64,000 bases of DNA from Macrolepiota albuminosa (taxonomy: Eukaryota; Basidiomycota; Agaricomycetes; Agaricales; Agaricaceae), in the NCBI GenBank assembly GCA_027475525.1, contig JAMWFC010000028.1:360831-424830 (forward strand), in the 5' to 3' direction. Of the stretch, positions 1 through 11,620 are shown one piece after another. The notes beneath the pieces are model-generated. The model ran no database searches, was not told the DNA's origin, and saw only the letters and a list, made by a program, of their open reading frames with translations. Position 1 is the first letter of the stretch. Each line of letters opens with the position of its first letter. Position numbers and translations under genes: made by a program.

Positions 1-808
1 TTTTCAAAAGGGGTCAGCATTAGGCACTGCCATTTGATGAGGCACCTCAATCAGAAGTCTAAAAGAATCAATAACAATGGCACAGGATATACTCAAACCT
101 GACATCTGGACTTGTCAGGAATTGATACATTGCATAGTACTGGCATTAGTGCTCATGGCATCTGTCAAGGATTTTCTGACCATACCCCAGAGTAGCCTGG
201 CCAATCAGAATTATATTGAGGGTAAGCAGACCTGTATAATTCTAAGTCAATTTAAAGTCGCTATTGGTCATTGTAGATTATAATGCCATTGGTCACCATC
301 ATCCATGTGCTGCAGGTTGCTGTTGACAGGTCACCATTAGAGAAAACCACAAGGAGAAGCACTAAGTGGTAGTGCTGCAAATAGACTTATCTTGGAAAAT
401 ACAGTAGCACAAAGTATAAAAGATAGCTACTTCACATGTACATAACAATGAATTGTAACTCTTTGAGCATCCAAGTTACACCTAGCATTTAAATTGCACT
501 AGCTTAACCTAACGTTGTCACTAAGTTGGGTGCTAGCCTTGTTATCTCATCTTTGTTGTTTACAGTGCCACCTACAGGCACATTATGCTGCTCTATTTGT
601 CTTTCTCTTGATATCTTTGCTTAAACTATGATGCTTACAGTTTGTTAAGTAGCATCTGAGGTGCTATTATCTAGTGCATGATTCTATCACTTTTGCTCAA
701 GCACACCAGGACTCTGTCAGGACTCCTCACAACTATGCATGCCAGATGCTGGAGACAGAGTTGTACTGCATGTACATCCAGCGCACACAACCACAGTTGG
801 CACCATCA
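1..808 (+). mobile_element. LTR of gypsy family C, cut by the window start
   Basis: This stretch aligns along its whole length with the LTRs at 19305-20350 and 23253-24292 in the same orientation. It ends in the family terminus (CACCATCA here, GTGTCATCA elsewhere) at 808. Immediately to the right the reading frame of the Helitron helicase resumes on the minus strand, so the LTR was inserted into that gene. The left end and the left target duplication lie outside the window; the right flanking four bases are CTGT (809-812). Confidence 0.85.
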
Positions 809-3377
809 CTGTCATGGAACTAAAACCTTCCTGCTTGTTGGTGATATATAATTGTATAGCCATATTATTCTTGATTATAACAGGCAAGCCTACATACAAC
901 AACAGCTTTCCCACAACTTAAATACCACAAAATGATGGGGGCTGGTCCCACGATGCATGCTGTATAGTTGGAGTAAATCTCATGGTTTTTTAGAGCACAT
1001 GTAGTTAGATGAATGGTTTTTTGTTTTATTGTCATCTCTGGATGATAGACTATCTTTGCTGTAGAAATGCACTAGTTTCTGACAGCTCTTGCTTGCAAAT
1101 CAAGTACTTTCTATAATGTTAATAGCGTCTTTGTCCACATTCTGTGCAGTAATTATAGAAACATTTCTGAACTGTTTGTCAGATATAGATGGGCAGCTAT
1201 TAGAGATACCCAGTAGTCTTCTTCTGAGAAACTTCACGTCTTTTTTGGTGCATGCTCTATATCTTATGTTTTTGACCATGGTATGCAAAGCTATGTCCTC
1301 TGTAGACTGAGTTTTCTGCCTCACGTTTTTATGCAATATGATGACAGTTGTTACCTGATGTCATATAGCCTTGCCTATGGCAGATTCCTGATTCTTCAAC
1401 TTTTTGGTATTTAAACCTACAGTTCTACTCTATAACGCTAATCCTTCATGCCTAGCAACAGGAGATAACTAAGCAAAATCATCTGCAAATACTATGTTCA
1501 TACTCCCAAAAGAGATATCTAGTCTACCAGATAGCTGAGCTAGTCTTGCAAAAATCTTTGACAAGTCTTGATACAATAATATAGATATTTTGTCAAAAAA
1601 CATGTGATTGGCATTTAGTAGACAAGTTTTAATTTGAGCAAGTTGTTTCTTTGATACACCAACCATGTCATTAACGCCAAACATCAAATAATATGTTGAG
1701 CCATCTATAAGCAATGCAGCAGTGCTAGTAGGTGCAACCATAGCCAAACAATATGCCTCTTCTCTAGCTTCAAATTACTTGATGAGGGTTCAGAGCACCT
1801 GGGTTTTTCCAATGCCCCCCATTCTTCTCATATACAATTTAAGTTGCTCAGACATATACAACGTTGCATGATTAGCCACAATGCAGAACACTCTCAGCTG
1901 GTCTTTGTTCAACCCATAGTCTGAAGATATAATAGCAATAGTAGGTTTCCATTTATTGTCTACATATATTTTCTGAAGATATGTCCAATCTACTACGTTG
2001 ACATGGCCCAGTAGATCTGGTACACTGCCTGATAACTTACTACTGCATGCAGATATGCTGAAATTTTGGCTCTTCAGCACCTCATCCCACTTTGCTATAA
2101 CAACAGCTTTCCAGTAAGACAAGTTATGTTCATAGATTCAACAACATCAATTTGAGGAAACACCTGGTCCATTATAGGATCTCTCTACCTCAGATTTGCC
2201 ATAGTTGCTATCATTTGCAGCATATCAGACATATGTTTTAATTTTTTCAAATATGGCAAATGCTTTTTCATCAACACTGGCAATTACCTTATCCATGTCC
2301 TCAAAGTTTTTAGTTTTGTCCTGCTGCATCATGTCAGATAGTTCATTTCTGGGCAGCATTGAATTAGTAAGACATACATCTCTGCTCTTCAGCTGAGCAT
2401 AAAAGTTGTTGGCCACATTTAAGCACTTATACTATATGTTTATATTCTTGAGCAATGTGAGTTGATGCTTATTGAAAGTTGTAGATTTAAAAGCTGAATC
2501 CCACATTTCTCCAGCATTTTTAAGATCATGTCCTGTATGCCAAGATTTAAAAAGTGTTAATGTAGTTGCACAATAGTATTCTTTATCCTCTTAATTCTTT
2601 CTAAATAAAGATCTACCTACTAGATTAGAGACATGCCTACATAAGGGAGGATACATACAAGTACCATGAGTATCAGAAAGCAGATGACAAGTTGAAAATT
2701 TAATAACTACCAAACTTTACATATTTTTTGTTCCACCAAATGATATATTGTCATCATTGACCTAACTTGACTCTTTTACATCTTGGTGACTATTCATACA
2801 AAGATATTTGGTCCAACTCCAGTCATCTGAAAATATAATCAAATACAAGTGATAGCCTTATCACTCATCCTCATTTCTTAATTATTGCCAACATGTCAGA
2901 AAACTTGTTATATAACTGATTAGCAGCATTGTCTGCCCAAGGATGTTTGGCCTCTTAAGCAAAAGTAGGCCAATACAAATTTGAAAAATTCTAGTCAGTA
3001 TAATGATTAAGATTGCCTAAGAGATACATGCAAATCATTGGTGATTCTATTTCTATTTTAGCGCTAAGAACATTAGCTATCTTGGTCATTAGCATGCAGG
3101 CTTTCTCTTAACAATTAAGTGGACTATTCAGTATATTTGCATGTTTAGTAAATATTGAAGCAACTGCCTCAAATGCAGTGCATAGTTTAAGAGTGGGCTT
3201 TATAACATATTTAGTGACGTACAACAAAACAGTCTTGATAGCTGTTCCAGAGTGGAGGCTCATTACATTGGTATTGCATTGAAACAGGTAAGTAAGAGGA
3301 CTTATAAATGTATTGAGCCACAGATTTATTTTCTGCATGTTCAAAGCACCAGTAGTCAGATCAACTTCTGTGTGCAC
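809..3377 (-). pseudogene. Helitron helicase (PIF1-like) half, broken
   Basis: In autonomous Helitrons the PIF1-family helicase unwinds DNA during rolling-circle transposition. Reading leftward on the minus strand: a segment at 3377-3108 with LTYLFQCNTNVMSLHSGTAI and KYVIKPTLK typical of the Rep-helicase linker; the helicase start near 1920-1800 with LNKDQ and a Walker A-like GGIGKTQ; VAPTSTAALLIDGSTYYLMFG at about 1745; a degraded Walker B region (MFFDKIS, consensus D-E) near 1610; RQKTQSTEDIA and FRNVSIITAQNVDKD at 1320-1120; and LLLYVGLPVIIKNN near 900, the late helicase motif. The Walker B glutamate is replaced by lysine. The coding sequence is cut at 809 by LTR-C. Frames change between fragments, so this is a fossil. 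Confidence 0.85.
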
Positions 3378-4417
3378 TGATGATGCTAACTGTGGTTGGA
3401 TGCACTGGACATATACACAGTACAATGCCATCTCCAGCACCTGGCATGCGGGGTTGTGAGAAGTCCCAGCAGGGTCCCAGTGTGCTTGCGCAGATGTGAT
3501 AGGACAATGTGCTAGATAATACCACCTTGAGTGCTACCTAGCAAACAGTAAGTGTCCTAGTTTTAGTAAAGATATAGAGAATAAAACAAATAGCACAGCG
3601 TAGTGTGCCCATAGGTGGCACCGTAAACGATGAAGACGAGATAGACAAAGCTAGCACCGAACTTAGTTATGAAGTCAGACAAAGCTAGCATGATTTGAAC
3701 GCTAAGTGTAACTGGATGCTCAAGAGGTTACGATTCATTGTTATATACATGAAAAGTAGCTAGTTTTTATACTATGCGCTATGGTATTTCCAAAAATAAG
3801 TCCATTGATGGTGCTACCAATTAGCGCCTCTCCTTATGTTTGTAGCTAATGGCCACTTGTCAACAGCAATCTGCAGCACATGGATGACGGTGACCAATGG
3901 TGACTCTGAAACTACTTAGAAATGGTACAAGTTTGCTCACTTTTTGATGTAATTTAATTGGTCATGCCATTCCAGGGTATGGTCAGAAAATCCTTAACAG
4001 ACGCCGTAAGCACTAATCTCGGTGCTAAACATTGTACCATCTTTTGATAGATTTGAATGTTGGGTCTGCATGTATCCTGTCTCATCGTCATTGATTCCTT
4101 TAAACTTCTGATTGAAGTGCCTCGGTGATTGACAGTGCCAATTGCTAACTTCTTTCGGTATTGATCAGAGTTTGGTCAGAGTCAACTTCCTGCTGTCATG
4201 CTAGCGGTATGAGTTCTGAGCCTCCTTGGTCTTCAAAGTAGATGAATGGAGTGTGCTGAGGGACTGATACTGGTGATTTAAGGTAAATAGATAAGTCTTG
4301 CCATAGAGCGACAGCGCTAGGGCTGCTCTGTACCCAAGCTGGTTGCTAAAGTCTCCAGTAAGTGTTGGTTGACCTATAATGTCCCTTGATGCACTCAGTC
4401 TGAGTAGAAGCCTATCA
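3378..4417 (-). mobile_element. Solo LTR, gypsy family C, inserted in the Helitron
   Basis: A 1040-bp copy, inverted relative to the LTR at 23253-24292. On the plus strand it runs from TGATGATGCTAACTGTGG to AGAAGCCTATCA, the reverse complement of the family ends. Helitron coding sequence abuts on both sides. The four bases to the left are GCAC (3374-3377) and to the right GCGC (4418-4421), a 4-bp target duplication with one CpG-to-CpA difference. No internal gag-pol accompanies it, so it is a solo LTR left by LTR-LTR recombination. Confidence 0.85.
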
Positions 4418-6508
4418 GCGCATACAAAGGATAAGGCAATCTTGCTCTACATTTACCTTATAGGTTATCAAGACATCCTTTATATTCCTTATTTGTTTTC
4501 TGTATGTCATTTTTGTTCTTAGTGAAAGTATATATATATATGTTTGATTAGTACAGCAGATTGTTTACCATATGACAAAAGCAATCCCACTATCCTGCTG
4601 CATTATTACACACTGCATATAATGAGCATTATTCTTTGCAAGGAATGGATGGCTGTTTCAGAAGCATTCTAGTGGAATTTATATATCATAGAGTAGCTTT
4701 ATTTAACAATATATGCTTTTTGACATCTTCCAGTGTTCTTGTCCAAAAATTGCCTCAATGTACTAATTCTAGATATTTCATGATAGACTTTTGAAACTCT
4801 GATGATGAGTCTATGATTTTTTCCCTGACTTCATCTGGTCTTAATCCTCCTTAAATCCACAAAAGCATATATAAATAGAGGGTAAGCCTACATTGTTATT
4901 TCATGATACTGTAGTATGCTGAAGTATGCCCATACAATCCTGAGTTATCTCAGTCAGTTCCAAATATGTAAATTATGAATGCTTTTATTATAAAATAAAA
5001 GAAACATGCACTGGCAACAGAATTCTTGGATATAAGATAGTAAGCATTGTCTGAAGTATAGGGCACAGATAGCATGAAGAATGTCTTGCTATCTGCATAA
5101 TAAAGACATATAGAGTGTTTTACATCAGCAGGTGATAAGGTGATATACCAAGAAAAAGCACCTTTGCTTATGACAAGAAACCATATCTCATTGCACATGT
5201 GTTTTTTGAAAACAGCAGACCCTTTGACATTACCAGAAATTACATCTAAGTCATCTATTATACAGAAACAAGTTTTTTCATCATTGGTAACTGGCTTCAC
5301 TATATCTCCAGCTGCCATTCTTTGTGAAAGGTTAGAAAGCACTTTTGGATTGACAGTTGTAAGATGGTCAGAAATGTCGTTAAAGTTTGCATGTTCTGTT
5401 GCTAGATAGCCTCCATTAGTAGCAGCTTTTATCTGTTTATGTCTAAAACAGTGAATGGGAATCCAATATCTGTTTGAAAGTATTTATCATGATACATAAG
5501 CAAGTTGGCTTTATGAGTATGCACTGATACACTGCACTTGTTACTACCTATGCTATCCAGACCATAGGAGAACAGCCAAGAAAATATCTGCAAATACAAA
5601 TCTGGATTGCCAAATGTATTCTTGGAGTACATAGAATGACCAATACACAGAGCTTTTCTATTAAACATCCAATGTTGCATTGCAAGTCCTTTAAGTTTGT
5701 CTGTAGTCTTCTGGTGAGGCCATGGACAACAAAGAGGCAATTGACTGTGTTAACACTAGAATCCTTATTATCTTTATGTATGGATGAGTCTATTGTACCA
5801 GCCTAATTAGTGCTTTGGCAATAAACAACAGATACTGAAGGAATATTTTCAGGATATCTCTCTAAGTTGCTGTATAATATTTTCAGATTGCTATATGAGA
5901 AATAGTTAAGTTTGAGCCATTCTAACACACACTGAACATTCTTTCTGCTCATGAGCAGATGTAGCCTTTGTAACTTTTTAGCAGATGGCTTGCAAGGACC
6001 AGAAAATAAAATTGCAATCATGTTATTGAGGGTCAGTTATAGAAGGTAGAAGTACTTGATATATCTTCTGAATAGATGACTTGAAAGCAATAACATGCAC
6101 CTTCATCTTAGTTAGACTGGAGGCTGAAACATAAGTGTAACACAAAGACTTTCTTACTTTAGCAACTAATAACTGTATGATCCAATTAAGATGTTTTAAC
6201 ATGTCAGGTATAGGGCCAATCTAAAAGCTATTGGCTAGCATGTTTTATAGAACCAGCCCAGTGAACAATTGCTGTCTGCACAGTTGACAAACATGTTTAT
6301 ATAAGTAATCAATGACTCTGATATAAGCTGTATTGGATAATTTTTCTATTTTGATAACTCCTGGAATGCAGAGTATATCTAGATAATCTTTCATATTTTT
6401 AAGAATATTTATATTGACTACAGAATGTAGGAGACCACATACTGCATAACCTGCTTCCTCCACATATCTCTGTTCTGTGCCAGAACAAAAATTTCCTACA
6501 GTATCCAT
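4418..6508 (-). pseudogene. Helitron N-terminal region and Rep domain, broken
   Basis: The Rep part would nick and join DNA at the Helitron ends. From the start downward: a Cys-containing N-terminal stretch (CGLL...HVCQLCRQ, 6440-6270), a WIGPIPDML-type motif near 6220, the FSGPCKP...WLKLNY segment (6000-5890), LLMYHDKYFQTDIGFPF (5500-5450), LSNLSQRMAAGDIVKP (5340-5290), EIWFLVISKGAFSWYITLSP with LYYADSKTFF (5200-5080). The expected HUH metal-binding motif should lie between 4950 and 4420, where the reading is too damaged to show it. Stops and shifts separate all fragments. The order and motif spacing match basidiomycete Helitrons, so I am confident of the family but not of exact exon limits. 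Confidence 0.85.
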
Positions 6509-9289
6509 GATTCACAACTTACCAAGTGGATATGATGAAAATACTACACTTTTATCTGGATTTGGATATTCTTATTCAAGAAGTATGGCAATGCTTTGTT
6601 TAATGCATGTGGATTTATAGGTATGTCTATGGGTACTGTAATGACAAGAATATAAAGATCATCTCTGTTTATATATGCAATGGACAATTGCCTGCTATGC
6701 TGCATTTTTGGTTTGTTTATTTGGTTCAGACTATAACACCATAGTGTTGATGATGTACAATAGGCAACTGTGACTATTGAACTTAGAGGATAATTTTTAC
6801 TTTAGTATAGAACTACTCAGACTGATGCTATGCATGCAGGCAACCAGACAGATATTTTTTATAGACAAGTGGTTGACTAACTCTCATATAGGTACTTGTG
6901 CATGCACAAAGCCTTTCATTACAGGATACAACACAAGACCGCTGGCATCTATATGATTAACATATTTGAACATCTGACCTATTAGGACATGATCATGGGA
7001 CTAACTGCCTCTACAGAAAATGAATAGGACTTGGCATCACCAAAGTGACATATATAATACAATATGTCTTTCTTCAAGTAGTAGAATGTATAAACATAAG
7101 TTTGTAAGATAAACAATAGATGGAGTACATTATATGCATAGAGACAACTCACATGCTCCATAGTAAGAATTGTGTGTCTAAGTGTGAGTATATAAACAAA
7201 GAATGGCCAGCTATCAGAAAGGTCAACATCTTCTTTAATTAAATATACAATCACTGCAGCATTACATGAGCTGTATTTTACAGCAAGTTAACATATACTG
7301 GTGCCAAACACACAGTCCCTGAAGAAAATCACAAAATTGTGCCTTAATACATGTCCTTTGGTTGATAGAACTCATAAAGCATGGCATATTCTTGCAGTGT
7401 ACATATCAGTTCAAAATTGGCAAACATATATCCAAAAGTATAGCAATTTATATATGTTAATATAACTATAAGAATAATGTTGATTATATATTTGTTTGTC
7501 CAGATAAACAACCTGCTGTTTAATTGACACAACACCTATCTCAATATGCAAATACTGTAAAATACATCAGAATATGTATAAACATGAACACATATAACAT
7601 GGAAGGATAACATGAGAGTGGTGCTGATTTACCGCAGTATAATTACATTGGTTGATATGGTGGGTGTGTAACCCTATAAGAGGTGCAGAACTACCATGAT
7701 CAAGTCACCATGCATGATACATTGTATTCTAAATGCATGCAAGTTGCATTTGATATGTTGTGTACTATATAAAGTGGTTCAACAGACTTTATATTGTATA
7801 AAGAGGGTCTGGTTTGCATTTAGTTCAATGTATATGTGGAATAGAATATAAACTGACCCAATGTTATATGCATTTGCAGATACAATAAGGACATATAGTC
7901 TACACATGATGAGCAGATAGATACTAGCCTATTGCTTGACAAAAAAGGTGATGAGTCATATACTAATTAATAACTTGAAGTATGGTATTTGTTACACAAG
8001 CACCAAGACAGACAATCTTTTGATAAGACCCATAATTCATTATTACATAATCATTCAGATAAATGACTGTTGAGGGTAAATATGATTTATATTACATTGC
8101 AACACAACAATGTAGCAAAATATCCAAATATTTACATTATTATATATATATACAAATACAAATACAATCAATCATTGGAGGTTTTTTTTGTTTTTTTTTT
8201 TTTGATGCAACAAATATTAAATATAAAAAACAATGTACAATATAGTTTTAGGAGTTGGAAGAGGTAATTCTGAGACATATTACAATGATTAATCAATTAA
8301 CCACCTGCTAATACATTAGATATCTTCAAAGTCATCATCAAAATCATCTATCGCTGTATACAAGAGTTTTATAAACATCTTCATTCTTAAGACTGGTGCA
8401 ATCTAGGTGAGATGATATGTGCAACAGAGAGTATCTGAGTTCAGATGCTGTTTTTTTATCTCTATAAACTAGGCCATCAAGATAAGAGCAATTTAGTAAA
8501 TACAAATAAATAAACTAATAAAAATAAAAGACTGATACAGCAAGACTATATTATACTATATGTATTACAAGTAGACTTCTTAACAGTATATGACAGGCCA
8601 CTCCAATGAAATGATTGGTCAGAAGAACTGGCTGTCATAGTTTTGAAATAATTCTATGCAGGCCTGCCATGTATATATTCGCAAACTGCTATCTGAACTA
8701 AAGAGGTATCTAGCCCTTTAATCTCACCTTGTATTCTTAACACACAAGTAGCTTTTTTAAGTAGTATAAGCATGTGAGCATGATAAGCTAAAAATACTGA
8801 GTAAATGGTCTGGAATGCATTGTAACTATTCAAAGAATCACCAATTAAAAAAAATTTAAAAAAATTAAAAAATTAAATTCAATAAACTAAAAATTAGAAG
8901 TCAATATCAGGTATGCTTATCTAGATTGCCCTCAAAAAGTTTCTTTGTATAGTGATACTAATACATAAGCATTATAGAATGAAAAGCCATTCAGTAATCA
9001 GCATTTGTGAGAGTTTGACTATCTATAAAATAGTAATATAATCCAATAACAGAATTAGTAAGAGTGGTCACTAGATAATAATGACCTCCAACACATATAG
9101 AAAGCACTAGTGTCATGACACAAAGTGGCATGTTAGAATGCACAATACTATAGAAACAGTTATATTGTCTATGCAGCAATATAAGGGCACCACTTACAAA
9201 ACATCACCAGATTCCAATACAACCACTTTGATATCACAACTCAGCATTTACCTCATGCATAATGTATTTCTCTATAAATATAAATACAG
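6509..9289. other. AT-rich spacer without a recognisable gene
   Basis: No family could be assigned. The longest minus-strand readings are 90 codons (6982-7254, hydrophobic, with SWPFFVYILTLRHTIL) and 63 codons (7344-7535 and 8991-9179); none shows a known motif. The first could be a remnant upstream of the Helitron protein. Simple sequence occurs at 8143-8163 (TA and CAAATA repeats), 8179-8202 (poly-T) and 8850-8880 (AAATT-rich). Confidence 0.5.
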
Positions 9290-10198
9290 TGTAGTACTTG
9301 GTGTAAGTATCACTGATAGTTCTGAAGCTTTCTTGAAGTCTTAGAAAGTTTCCTCTAAGCCATACTGGTGCTTGATGAAAAGGTTGATGTATTGAATGCT
9401 TTACATAAGTATCCTGCAATGCAGAAGAAGGTTCTTAATAAACTCCAGCCTAAGTAGTTCACTCTCTAGGAACCACTGAGCTTTTGTCTATCAATAGACT
9501 TCCAATAAAAGGTGTTCAATAAACTCTAGCCTAAGTGATTCACTCCTTGGGAACCACCAAGCCTTTGCCTATCAATTGCCTGTCTATTTTCTATTAAACT
9601 TGAGCTATTTATACTGTTTTTCTAGTGCACAGACCACTATCTACACATGACTCTTTGTTGTCAACTCCTCAGCCTCCAAAACATATTTGATAGTCCAATT
9701 TCTCTTTTGGGAGGCATGTTTCAGTGCCACCAGTTTCACTATTCAACTTCTTATTCCATTATCTTTCTGGATGTCTCTGATTGCCACTTCCCCATTTGCT
9801 TGAGCTCCATTTAGCATGATCTCATTCATAGATCCTTTTTTCCCCTTTTAGCCCTTCCTTGCATTCCATGTTTCTTCTGATATCCCTCCATGCTTCTTTT
9901 TCTTTTCTCTTTTAGTCATGTCAAATAGGGTATTGTCTGATCTGATCTTGATCTAGATCATCACAAATTGATCTCATTTTATCACTTTTGCCAGCTCCCA
10001 TGCTTCCACTCTCCATTACAGTGGTTGGACTATTATTTCTTTGTTTTGTACTGTCTGTATATTTATTGAGGTGTTTTTGGAGATATGATTTATTGAGACT
10101 GCTACTAGGAGGCTTACAGTTTTTAGCCGTATGATTAAATGTTTATTTTGACTTCTGGTGCATGTTGTGTCCCTGACTGCTGATATAGCATTGTATTA
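9290..10198 (-). mobile_element. Solo LTR, family D (909 bp)
   Basis: This is the inverted counterpart of the LTR at 45392-46248. It runs on the plus strand from TGTAGTACTT (9290) to TTGTATTA (10198; the family end is TGTATCA, so the final C has become T). It is flanked on both sides by ACAG (9286-9289 and 10199-10202), a perfect 4-bp target duplication. Sense orientation is inferred as minus because the family carries a TATAAATA box in that direction. An internal imperfect duplication of about 75 bp lies at 9437-9571. No coding interior is attached. Confidence 0.85.
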
Positions 10199-10575
10199 AC
10201 AGTAGCAAAATTTTCAAAAGACTCTGACTTCTGTCATGCAACATACAGTAACTTGAATCCTGTTTCTACCTGTAAGAAAGTACCATACCCATTAGAATCA
10301 ATTGTGCCAGTAATGATGGGCAAATCCAGTTGATGCTATTGCCCACTGCATGTCAGATATCAAATAATAGTCAGAGGAGTTGCAGTATGAGGATTGACTA
10401 TTTACTTGCAACCACACAAATCAATCACTGGACATGGATAAAACAGAAAATAGATCATATAATGCAGACATATTAAGAGCACTCAGAGCCTGCAGTTTTG
10501 CAGACTAAACAGCAGTGAACATATCAACCAGAAAATGTCTACACATACATTGAGTATCTAGCGATGTGAAATCTG

Positions 10576-11109
10576 TCATATGTAAGTATATAGAATAGAA
10601 CATAAGAACATACAAACAGGCATACTATGAATAGTGGTAACACTATATATGTTGCAGACAGAGGTTAGTGTTGCACCAGTAAATCTGTTGTCTACATGAT
10701 GAATGTCTTTGATCAATACAGCAATATGGTCAGTCAGATATTTAGAAATGCTAGTATTAGTAGAGTCCATTAATTCATCCATAAAAGCAATTTTGATAAA
10801 TGTCAGTCTAGCTGACCTTGTAACAACCGATTCGTGAAGTGAGTAATGATTAATGCTGGGAATATTGAGCACATCTTGATTAGCTCTCAGAGAATAACAG
10901 ATTGATACTGGAATTATTGAGTACATCTTGATCATCATTGCTAGTGTCATCTCTACCAGATGCATCTCTGTTTCAATATCAACATTGGTGGGCCTGTCAG
11001 AAGGAGAATAATCCTGATTGCTGAGTGAAATTCCAGCAGTATGCAACAGCCAATGTGCTAGTCTCATTTCAACAGTGAATGTAAGGCAAAAGGTCCTTCT
11101 TATTGACAA
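10576..11109 (-). pseudogene. Unidentified ORF, 177 codons, remnant of a larger decayed gene
   Basis: The product has no motif I recognise. It reads as soluble protein (RLAHWLLHTAGISLS, EMHLVEMTLAMM, TFIKIAFMDELMD, YLTDHIAVLIKDIHHVDNRF) without membrane segments or cysteine clusters. Protein-like sequence continues upstream on the same strand in shifted frames to about 11620, for example ANFVYEGLTALDKGVEIW and FSALVAKVNASGSTEMMNF, so the reading is probably the last part of a longer, frameshifted gene. It sits between solo LTR-D and a hAT fossil, which suggests but does not prove a transposon origin. Confidence 0.4.
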
Positions 11110-11620
11110 ATGCTTGACTTAGTCATAATCCAAGGCCTGCAAGATGTCAACTGATCCCGCTTGTGGATGTAGTTTGAAAGATAAGGAAAGTCTTGTTGAT
11201 TGTACCAACTGCTTCCTTTACAGTAGCAGAGTCACCTCACCTGCAGACACTATCCAGTCTGGTCAAACTGTGGTTGCAGATCAGTTTTTGTCTAATATAT
11301 GATCACATCCTGACCCCCATAAAAATAAACTTAGAATATGTCCAAGCTTGCAACCTGGCTGGTGTAGTTCTTTCTGCAACCATGCTCAGTAGAGCAGTCC
11401 CTAAAACATCAACGTTTTCTGGAAATTCATCATCTCTGTCGACCCAGAAGCATTGACCTTGGCAACCAGTGCTGAGAATGTCCAAATCTCAACACCCTTG
11501 TCTAATGCTGTTAATCCTTCATAAACAAAATTAGCTGCTGGAATTGGAGAGGTAAAGGGCAGAAATAAGAATAGTGCATCTCAAAGATAAGGAAGAGAGA
11601 CTGCTGGCAGGGCTGTGGTT

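Larger units (their letters stand above)
809..6508 (-). mobile_element. Decayed autonomous Helitron (rolling-circle transposon)
   Basis: Minus-strand fragments in the right order spell out a fungal Helitron protein. The N-terminal Helitron-like region and Rep part lie at 6508-4418, the linker at 3377-2225, and a PIF1-type helicase at 2122-809. The frame is broken by many stops and shifts and by an LTR-C insertion at 3378-4417; another LTR-C (1-808) truncates the helicase. The hallmark termini (5' TC, 3' hairpin plus CTRR) could not be placed: the 3' end should lie left of the window, and the 5' end somewhere beyond 6508. Family assignment is firm; activity is impossible in this copy. Confidence 0.85.
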
